A stretch of DNA of 64,000 nt, from NCBI GenBank assembly GCA_949316235.1, contig OX438741.1:40252067-40316066 (forward strand). The letters run 5' to 3'. This DNA comes from Oegoconia quadripuncta (Eukaryota > Arthropoda > Insecta > Lepidoptera > Autostichidae). Both the position numbers and the translations under genes were made by a program. The notes under the pieces were generated by a model. The model was not told the DNA's origin, made no database searches, and saw nothing but the letters and a program-made list of their open reading frames with translations. This document shows, piece by piece, positions 31,080 to 41,100 of this stretch; positions within the stretch are counted from its first letter, which is position 1, and each line of letters starts with the position of its first letter.

Positions 31080-32640
31080 GTTCAGCTCTGGGTTTTGAGT
31101 AAAACTTGTAAAATTATTCAGCACTAAACATATTTCTATCTCAACCTTTAACAAAACCAACCCCATTGTTATTGCAACCTTTTATTATTAGGGTGTCATT
31201 ACAGGGCACTGAAGGAAAATAATTGCGCCACATGTGCGATTTTTTTTTTGCGCCTCTTTATGAGGCTCTGACCCAAACCTTTAATGAGGCTGCAGGGCCA
31301 AGGTTGCTATATTGCTACAGCCTAGTGACACTTTTTCCACCTTTAGAAAGCTTTCGTCTTTTTTGCTATAAATCGGCCCCTGTCACATAAAACTGATGTA
31401 GGTTACATCTGTAAGTGTTGTTTTCCTGTCCAACATTTTCACTTACGTATATAATGTCTCAATGATGTCATCCAATTGCAAAGTGCTAAATATTTAACTT
31501 ACGCATAACGCGACCAACCTTGCGTCTCGTAATTCGTCAATTCATTCACAATTTTAACCGCGACCTCCACCCAAAAAGCGAGTACACCTTGGAGTTGAAT
31601 AGTAACGTAAAGAAACTACAAAATTTTGAAGGTTTCTCGAGAGATTCATCGTCGAATAATGTAGATTGTTTCACACAAAGATCTGTCAAATGGACCAAGA
31701 TTCAAAGTCAACTTTCGCGACCAATAATACTGATTTACTACGTGTTTTTTGGGGAAATACACAATAATTACTATTACGAAGCAGAGTCGAAACGGGAAAT
31801 TGACTAGAATAAGGCATTGGAGACGTAATCCATCTCGAAAATACCATTTGGGACGAGTTCCTTTTACAGATGCGACCTTAGCGACAACAACACTTCCTTG
31901 CAGAAACAATTTTTCCGCACTGACACAACCACTACGGATTACTTACAGTCCGAAATAATTAATGAACATCACAATAAAGAATTTCACAGTTTTTCACCAC
32001 AAAAAGTATCACCTTTGCGAAAATTACACAGAAAATTCAGCGCCGTTGCGCATGCCCGACAAAAATTTACATCACGTGACCTGTCATGGCGTCATTTTTT
32101 TTTTTTTTTTTTTTTGTTTCATTCTCTCCTTTAGGAGAAGGCAAAGGGATCTAGCCCATAACAGCCATGTCTTATTTCACTTATTTCTTCAGTTTGTAAG
32201 TCAGTCTCAGTCAAAACAAGTAATTCGTCGTATACTTGGCGTATACAGAGTCTAGTCACGGTCAGGTCATTCTTCAGTAAAGTGGCAGAATGCTTTACAA
32301 AAGATTTTGGCGGCTTCTTGTGGGAACCCGAAAGCTCCGTTACGCACTTTAATTTACACTTCCCTTCACTTGTACACTATTACTAACGTTTGCTGCACAA
32401 TATTCTGCCATTATTAAGCTTCAAAAGTTAAAATGCACAAATTATAAGACTTATAAAGAAAAATGCTACTTCACTCGCCGAGTTCCCGCCAAAAAGCCTG
32501 TCATGGCGTCATGCAGTAAAGTTTTATTCACATTGTAGTCGAGCAAAGGAATGAATCCATAAATCCTACTGTGACAAAAAGGCGTATATTACAATAAAAT
32601 TATCGATCTTTGTAAAAATAAACTAATTCTGTAATTCATT
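31080..32640. other. intergenic DNA, no supported gene
   Basis: Contains GTAAGTT-type donor sequence on the minus strand near 31500 and two copies of CCTGTCATGGCGTCAT (32083 and 32498). A 19-base T run at 32095 may be a LINE tail. Several open frames at 31520-32255 overlap on both strands and look like chance. Confidence 0.4.
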
Positions 32641-33536
32641 TCGGAAATACAGACTAAATATCATAGCCAACATAACATAGCGCACATTATTGGATGCGGA
32701 ATTTAATAGAGAACAAGTACAAACACAGTCCAAAGGAATTGGAGAGGAGTTGAAAGTCGAATGTCCGTTGGCACCGTTAGTTCGGTCAAAAAAAAGTTCA
32801 AGTTATTTACAAGGCAAGGCTGCTTGCCGTATCCGAGCCGGAATCGGGTCATTGGTTACACGCGCTGCCTTCGGATAACATTGGTACAATGCTGGACTCT
32901 AACACTCTTCGTATTGCAGTTTGTTTGCGAGTGGGTGCCAAAGTATGCGAACCGCATCGCTGTCCTTGTGGCTCCAACTTAGACCAATACGGGCGTCACG
33001 GTCTGTCATGCAGCAGGAGCGCGGGCCGTATTTACCGCCATGGCACCATCAATGATTTAATACGTCGAGCGCTTGCTACTGCTGGTGTTCCCGCGTCTCT
33101 GGAGCCCTGCGGCTTATCCAGGGATGATGGCAAGAGGCCGGATGGAGCGACATTGGTGACATGGTCACTAGGGCGAACGTTGATATGGGACGCTACTTGC
33201 GTCGATACTTTGGCACCCTCTCACATCCCCAAAACCTCTTCGAGAGCCAGAGCTGCGGCAAAGGAAGCACATCTGCTCAAGCGCCGCAAGTACTCATCCC
33301 TATTGGGTAGCCATGAGTTTGTGGCGCTTGCAGTAGAAACTATGGGACCGTGGTCTTCTGACACCAGGAATTTCGTCCACGGTCTCTCGACCAGATTGGT
33401 GCTGGCCTCGTGTGATTTACGGGCTGGCGCATACTTCGCTCAACGCCTCAGTCTGGCTGTTCAGAGAGGTAATGCAGCCAGTGTGTTAGGGTCCATACCG
33501 CAATCGGGAGCTCTGGATGACGTCTTTGCCTTATAG
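32641..33536 (+). pseudogene. C-terminal endonuclease-like fragment of a retroelement polyprotein
   Basis: An in-frame stretch from about 32800 to the TAG at 33534 reads ARLLAVSEPESGHWLHALPS then the zinc-knuckle-like CPCGSNLDQYGRHGLSC, RHGTINDLIRRALATAGVPA, the DGKRPDGATLVTW / WDATC segment and AVQRGNAASVLG. The C-x-C...H...C knuckle followed by R-P-D-G...D-A-T resembles restriction-like (PD-(D/E)XK) endonuclease tails of R2-type elements; this class call is inference. The upstream part is frameshifted, and 32641-32740 is repeated at 49090. Confidence 0.6.
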
Positions 33537-33539
33537 TTT

Positions 33540-33960
33540 TATTTTAGTTTTTATTTTTTATACCTTGATATATAATAATAATATCTATATATTATAATAA
33601 ATACATTCATTAAGTTATTTACAGAACTAGAGAGACAAAAATTCCCATTAGTTCGGCTAACAGAACTGTCCAACAGAACTACTGGGAACAAAGGGTGTTG
33701 ACGGTCTAAATATTTTTTGGCACCGATCGGTGTCCGAGTGCGTCTAAAGGTTAAAAAAACAAGATCAAATACATCACGTTACGTTTAATTTCATTTTGCG
33801 TGGTAACATACGAAACATGCTTTTACTTTACAGCATAATGAGCTTACTGTGTAGTTCTGGTGTTGTAAAAACTAACCAACAAGTCACTGATGTCGATTTA
33901 GATTTCTCTAAATCCCCATTTACATGCAGCCCTAGTGGGTAGGGAAGTGGGCAGGACGAG
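33540..33960. other. intergenic DNA with element-end motifs
   Basis: GGCACCGATCGGTGTCCGAG at 33720 recurs at 49244 and probably marks the 3' part of the same retroelement family. CATTTACATGCAGCCC at 33928 matches the terminal motif of the 34822 MITE. Confidence 0.4.
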
Positions 33961-34490
33961 TAAGGCCCGTATTAATAAACCAATCTCAATAAAAGTCTTG
34001 AGGCTGTATCACCCGAGATGCGTCTTAAGAAGTTCACATTCATGAAATCGGACCACGGGGGCCACCGAAAATTGCTGCACAAAACTGTTTGCATTCATCG
34101 ATTTACATATTACGGCGTACCGGGTCGTTGAAACATTCAAAATGGCCCAGTTCATTGGTTGGTACTAAAGTCTGTAATAATAAACCAATCTCAATAAAGT
34201 CTTGAGGCTGTATCACCCGAGATGCGTCTTAAGAAGTTGACGCTATCTCAAGCTCCCTGCTAATTTATAAACCAATCTTGTGGTCTACTCAGCTGAGATC
34301 ACTTCTGAAGTATTCGCCTCAGCGGCGAATGAATGATAGTCTTGAGTTTCGTTTATTATTACGCGCACCTCTCAAGTGAGTAATGCTTTAGTATGCACGT
34401 GCTTTTCAGATCTCGAGTTAGGTTTATTAATCAACACGTTTACTTGAGACCGGTCCCAAGACTGTTCTCAATTTTGAGAATGGTTTATAG
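33961..34490. mobile_element. MITE of the CCCGTATTAATAAA family, one full and one partial copy
   Basis: A partial copy at 33961-34045 is followed by a near-complete one at 34165-34490 that ends CTGTTCTCAATTTTGAGAAT. This gives the empty-site sequence for the Jockey insertion at 17607. Confidence 0.75.
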
Positions 34491-34782
34491 CACAGTGGTT
34501 AAGACACGATCTCCCAATTTGGGAGGTCCGGGTTCGATTCCCAAGCAGACCATGTGCCAATGAGTTTTTAAATTTAATTTAATTACTCCGACTGCTATTA
34601 AACGGTGAAGGAAAACCTCGCGAGGAAACCTGCATGCCTGAGAAATAAAAATTCAAAAGCATGTGAAGTCCCGAACCCGCATTGGGCTAGCCAGCGTGGT
34701 GGACTATGGCCCATACTCCCTTATTATACAAGGGAAGGCCTACATCCCTGCTGTGGGATGTTTACGGGCTGATGATGATGAT
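34488..34782 (+). mobile_element. SINE family C, full-length
   Basis: tRNA-like head ATAGCACAGTGGTTAAGACA, B-box CCGGGTTCGATTCCC, body GAGGAAACCTGCATGCCTGA and GAAGGCCTACATCCCTGCTG, terminal GATGATGATGAT. Confidence 0.85.
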
Positions 34783-34821
34783 TTCCTAATTAGATTTCCC
34801 AGATGATAGTGTAATTAGCGC

Positions 34822-35058
34822 TTTACATGCAGCTACATCGTTGCTCACTTCGGCGCCGAGCGCCAGGACGAATTGGACGAAAAATTTTTAGTAGTGCTGG
34901 ATTCGAAAAAAATATTGATCGACGTCTGCCATTGCCGCAAAACGAAAGCGATGTGATTTGTCGAGCAGTATGAAAACGCTGCTCTCGACCCTATTTCGGT
35001 AGTATTTAGGACAATATTGCCGGCAGCTCGAGGAGCAGCGTCAGGGGCTGCATGTAAA
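34822..35058. mobile_element. 237-bp MITE with TTTACATGCAGC ends
   Basis: Left end TTTACATGCAGCTACATCGT, right end GGGGCTGCATGTAAA. GC-richer than its surroundings. A target duplication could not be recognised. Confidence 0.6.
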
Positions 35059-35173
35059 TGAGGTTTAAACTATACCGGATGGGTTTTTTTTACCGTTTAT
35101 AATATCAAATTTGACACCAGTGTAATGCTACAGTTTAATTTACATTACCTCAGATTATTTACTAAGTTACATT

Positions 35174-38100
35174 TTATATAAAACCTGGACACTGAGGTTG
35201 TGGCATACAGAATGGCACAAATTCATCATAGCTATCACAATATTGCAACATGGGAAATGGACAAAATGGCCGACGCCTTCTAGGAGGGCACACGCAGCTC
35301 TCACCATACAAATCAGCATCACATGACATTTTTCGCTTTTTACGCACATTTCTACCTTGGGTTGCACCGATTTGCTGATGATTTTGAACCCCTAAAGCGG
35401 AATACGAGCCTTGGAAGTTCTCGCTACCAGGCCCTGACCCTGGATGTGATCCTGAAGCCAACCCATTTCCTTGTTGATAACCAGGTTGGGTGTACATTCC
35501 CCCAGTACCTAATCCTCCCATTCCTTGGTTACCTCTAGTAGCACCTCCAAAGCCTCCCATACCTGGACTGCCTCCGCCAGGGCCATTTTCGAAGCCTCTC
35601 ATGCTTGTATTGCCTCCAACAGGGCCGTTTCCGAAGCCTCCAATACCTGGCCCACCTCCAAAGCCTCCTATTGCAGAACCACCTGTATATTGTATTGGTG
35701 ATACACCAGGATATCCAGCTCCTGCTTGATACAGATGCCCTAAAGCTGCGTCTAGATGATATCCACCTGAACTCATGTTTGCGTTTTGATTACCAGGTCC
35801 AAATGAGGAGATAAAAGGCTCTGCACAGCACTTACTTCGATGTTCGATGGATGAAGTTGCAGGTCTAACTGGTGAACCATAGGGAACTCCAGGACTCGCG
35901 GATCCTGATTGTGGGTAGTGAACATCAGCACGTATTTGCTGTTGCACCGGTTGTACTCCAGATCCTGACGACGAGTAACTATTCCATGGTTGAACAATGC
36001 CACCCGGCGTTACTACTCCTGAGGCAAATTGTGCTGGTCTCAGTGATGCAGCTTGAGAATAGTTATCAGTCATCTGCTGTTGTGGTTGGCTTCCAGAATT
36101 AGATTGTAAAATGGTATGGCAACAGCCTGGAGCTCTACTCGATTGACTAGCTCTTCTTGGTTGTCCAGTGCCACATGGCCACAGTTCACTATTTGATTGG
36201 AATGATCTTGTCAATGCAGGATTGTATTGTCCTCCCTGAACTGACGGCGCGCGATTACTTGATTGCAAAGTGTAGTATTGCTCATTATCTACAGTGGTCT
36301 GAGGAGAACCTGAATAACGAGCTTGTACATTAGGAGATGAGTTAAGCAAAACCGGTACTTCAACCACCTGACCCATTGGATATTTTGGTGTCGAACTCGA
36401 TGGAACTCCGTTCTGAAAACTGGAGTAACCGGCTGGCTGGCTGTAATTGACATCGGTAGTCTGGTCTGGAAATTCCCGCACAACTATGACATTATGCTCA
36501 TGTCTTGGACACAGTGGACTGCGCCCATTCAGGGTAGGTCTATGAACTGAAGGTGGTAATTGAGCAATATATTGTCCAGGAACTGACTGACTGAATTGTT
36601 GTTGTTGACCAGCACTCGGCCATTGTCCACCTCCAGCTCCTGCGAATGACTGATAAGGGCCTGGCATGACAGGACCATATGAAAGAGGGTGCCCGCCACC
36701 TGGCATCTGATTGAATGTTGGAAATGAGCTTGGTGGACCCATAGAAAGACTTTGACGCATTTGCTGGCCTTGCATTTGGCGGTAGGAACCTTGACCTGTA
36801 AACCGGCTGTCGTTAGTAGTGTTTTCCAGCTTTTTTGGAGGTGGAGCTTTTCTGATCATTTCATTTGTCTTTAATTTGTTGACAAACCCATCAATTTTTT
36901 CTGGACTCACCTCTTTACCCACCATTCTTAAGCATTTAGTAATTTCACCTTTCATTTTTTCGTCATTTTCAGCTGTGTGACCAGACTTTTCTATTTGGTT
37001 CAATTGCTTTGCGAGATTCGTTTTTAGTTTGTTCCTTATAGTTTTTTTTTCATCATTTACTTCAGGCAACGACAGTGTATTAAAAAATTCATCGAGCTCG
37101 TTTCTCATTCTTATTTCTTGTATCTCATTCCTAACTGCCGCGTCACTTGGTTCTGAAACTTTTGTTAACTCTGTGATTAATTGATTCCCTCTAATCAAAG
37201 CGTCAGGTGGCAAACTGCTCGAGTCTTTCTCATCTCGCACTTCTGTAAGATATTTTGACATAGATTCATGGATTCTTTTCTTATACACCTGTCTGCCGTC
37301 ATCGTCTTCTTTATTAAAATTATATTCAAGGAAATTGTCAACGATTTCATCCTTTAGATTTTCGAATAACCTCTGTTCTTGTGGTGTCATATCTTCAGGT
37401 GTATCCATGGTGGTATTTATTGTGTCTTTTAATTCCTTTTTGTATTCATACCGATCTTTTTCCTCTTTAATTAAAGGTTTTATACACTTTACAGCTTCTT
37501 TAAGTTGATGTTTTCTAGCATCTTTACTTTGTTGAAGAACATTACTTGCAGGCAAAGTAGACATTAATTTATCTAGTTCATTGTCAAGCAAGCGATCATA
37601 TAACATATCATTATTGAAAGCCTCAGGATTGCTATTTAATTCACTAATGGTCATCATTATTTTTGTAGTTAGATAACCTTTGGCAGCTTTACTGCTTTCT
37701 TTTTCTGCAGGCGTATTCTCAGGTAAAGGGAGCTGATCACACCAATTTTCGACAGTTTGTATAACGACCTCTGAAGGTCCTGTTTGAGCAATTTCATTTT
37801 CTCCTGACTGGTCAGATTGACTAACCCACATCTTCCCTTCACTGCTAGGTCCAGCAACTTGACTTGTTCCCAAAACTCCTTTAGATTTGCCCGTTCCCTT
37901 TTCACTATCTTTATTACCGTCCGCTTTAGTTTTACCTTTCTCACCCTTTCCCCCTTTTTTACCTTTTTCTCCTGCTTTACCTGTAAATTCTTTTTCTTTT
38001 CCACCGTTACTTTCCTTAAGTTTTGCTTTAGCCTTAGCTTTAATTTCAGCATGATCAGTATATTCAAACGGAGCACATTTTCTTGCATCCGCAGTAGATT

Positions 38101-41100
38101 TTAATCTAGTCTCTAACTTTTTAGCCAAATCATCTACATTTTTTTCTTCTCCAGGTTTTAAGGGAAGTTTTGCAAGCCACTTCATTACTTCTTTATGTAT
38201 TTTGTCATCATCACTTGGTTCATGAATTTCAATGTCATGAACTTTTTTTGATAATGTTGCCAGAATTTGATCCCATTCAAGTAGTTCTCCTACACCAGCA
38301 GGTTCTCGCAAGGGCAATTCATCAAACCAGCCATCAACTTCACATCTTGTTTTAACTTCTTCGACTTCACTCTTTAAAGCATGTTCATTTGGAACACCAA
38401 CTTTAAACATGTTACTGTATATCTCGTGAAAGATTTGATCTTTAGTTAAAGGAATAGCATTTCTTTTTTGTGCATTCTCGAAATATTTATCAACTTCTTT
38501 TTGTAACGCCTTTTCATATTGCAATTTAGCAGAGTCATCGGAATGATCAAAGTTATCTATTATGAACATATCTGTTAGGCGACGCTTATATATTTCAAAT
38601 CCTGGGTCAATAGCCCGCGTTGCTTGCATTGGATTAGGCATTGAAGAATCGATAGTAGTTTCAAGCTTTTTTTTATAATTTCCGCCAGCTGCTTCTTCAT
38701 TGAGGGCGTTTTTTTCTTCTATTATTGTCTCTAATAGTTTCGTTTTTAAATCATCTTTATTACCTTCAAATTTTATTGATTCAGGTAATTTGCTTAGTTG
38801 TAATTCTAACTCATCGTGAAGTTTGTCTTTATAAAGACGATCATCATTGAAAGCTAAAGGATTCACATTCAATTCTCCTATTTTCTGAAACAATTTTTTT
38901 GCGATATCATTCTTAATTTCCTTGATACTTTCTTCATTTTCTCCTTGGATAGGAAGGTCCTTAGACCATGATTCTATGGTATCAACTATTATAGATCCTC
39001 GACCCCTCTTTCTTGTCGCAGCAGCATCTTTGTCCTCTTCAGACTCAGTTTTACTTGATCTTCTATTAGAACGTGTTTTACAACACTCAGGTTTATTCCC
39101 ATTTTTTCGATCCGTACGTGTTTTACAGCACTGTGGTTTATCCTCATCAGAGACTGAGGTATATACTGTACTATCGCTTCGTGATAAAGTGTTACTTTTA
39201 AAGTTACTATTATTTTTTGAAGTTCTACGCACATTCCGTTCATTATTATGGACAGTTTCCATTTCCTCAGTTCCGTTAGATTTATATGATTGGGTTAAAC
39301 TTACTCGTCTAACCTTTCGTGTTCTGCAACACTGAGGTTTATCGTCCTCAATGCGATCAGATTGTAGTCCATTTGAGCCTTTAATATTGCTTGTTCTATC
39401 AATTTTATCTATCAATTGCTGAACTACAACTGGCATATCAATATCTTTGTTTTTATCTAGCGGCGATTCATGCAACCAAGTAGATATGTAATCACGTAAC
39501 TCTTTATCAATTTGGCTATCATATAGATTTCCAGTTAGGTTTTGATTTCTGTCAGCAATTTTTTCAGCTAAATCACAGATCTTTTTCGAAATAACGTCAT
39601 TAGAAGAATCTAGGACTGGCAATTCTTTCAACCATTCAGCAACATCTTTGGCATGGTCCATTTCTTGGCTAAAACGTCTCACGGTCTGAGTATCCGGTAG
39701 TGGTACGTTCGCCAGTTTATCATAAACTTTTGTTTTAGTTAACGCAGCGGGATTTTCGTCTAAAATCATTTGGTTTACTTCATCCATAAACCGTTTTGAC
39801 CATGCATCTAATTTTAACCCATCAGCAGCTATCTCTGTGCCATTAGCGCGGATGTATTCATCAAGGAAGTCTCTAATATTCCGATGAGATTCGCCGCCAG
39901 TATTCTTCGAAGTGTTTGATTTGATATTTAATGTATTTCGTCTACCGTCAATTTTAGTGACTAATTGTTGAGCCATACTTAAAATGTCCGCTTTTTTATC
40001 AGCTGGTATAGGTAACTGCTCCATGTACTGCTTAATAATGCCACCTAACTTCGATTTATCTTCATCTGCTCCAGCTATGTTCTTAGCCAAGTTGTTAACA
40101 AAGTCAATTCTTTTGTTATTACCTACAGTATTAAAGGAACTATCGACAGATATGGTTTTTAACCAATCAGAAATGTCCTTAATGTAATGTAATTCTTTAT
40201 CTAGTTTCTGTGGCAAGAATTTATCATCCGTCTTATATTTTGCCAAACTATCATAAACTTCTTTCCTAGTGGGTGTGTGAAGTTTTTGTAATTCTGATTT
40301 AAGTAACTCAGTGAATGCCCCCCTTGTCATAGTATCATTAACATTATTATTGTGTTCCATATACTTTAGAATAAATTCTTTCATTGTTTTGTTTGGATCA
40401 TTTATAGTGTCCATGTCATTTTCATTAGAGTCCACCACATCAGAAGTATTTGTTGTATTAGTACTATTGTCTTTATCAGCCGTATCGTCGTTAATACTTT
40501 CAAGTATATCAGTTTCTGTTGATTTCGAACGTCTCCTTAAACGACAGCATTTAGGAATCTCATCCGTTGATGTTGACCGTCTTTGTTTGTCTTTACGTTT
40601 CTCATCAGAACCATTTTGAGGCAATTTCATAAGTCTTTCTTTAAGATTTTTAGACATCTTATCAATATTTTTCTTTTCCGCTGGAATAACGACTTTTTTC
40701 ATCCAATTTGTTATATCTTTAGATATTTCTATGCTTGATCTTTTACTTTTTAATTGAGGGCCCAAGGTTTCTGCAAGTTCTTTTGCCAAATTACTTTGTT
40801 TATTTTTGTCATTTTTGTAAATTTCTGAAGGTTGTTCGTTTATCCAAGTTGCAATTTCATCTTGTATGATATCTACTGCTAAGATTATGAAATCTCTGGA
40901 CGACACATTTTCTTGCATACGTGTGCCATTTTCTTTAAATGTTCTTTCCTCAGATTTAGACTTTCTATGTAATGTTATATATTTAAGTTGGTTGACAAAT
41001 CTCTTTATCTGAAGCTCAGCTTCGTTCAGGTCTTCAAATAGTTGATATCGATATAGCCATCTGTACACGAAATAAATCCAGAATCTTTCTTTATCCGTTT

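Noticed and set aside
31520..32255. Cluster of short plus-strand frames as a gene
   Set aside because: They overlap in several frames, have no splice context or recognisable domain, and end in a long T run.
32889..33536. Host gene for the 215-codon frame
   Set aside because: Sequence character and repeated flanks indicate a retroelement C-terminus, and the upstream part is broken.
33925..35062. A single 1.1-kb transposon bounded by CATTTACATGCAGCCC motifs
   Set aside because: The right-hand motif pairs better with 34822, giving a compact 237-bp MITE; the 33928 motif looks like a separate fragment.
37669..38104. Frames on either strand overlapping the giant exon
   Set aside because: Shadows of the long coding frame (Lys-rich codons read out of frame).
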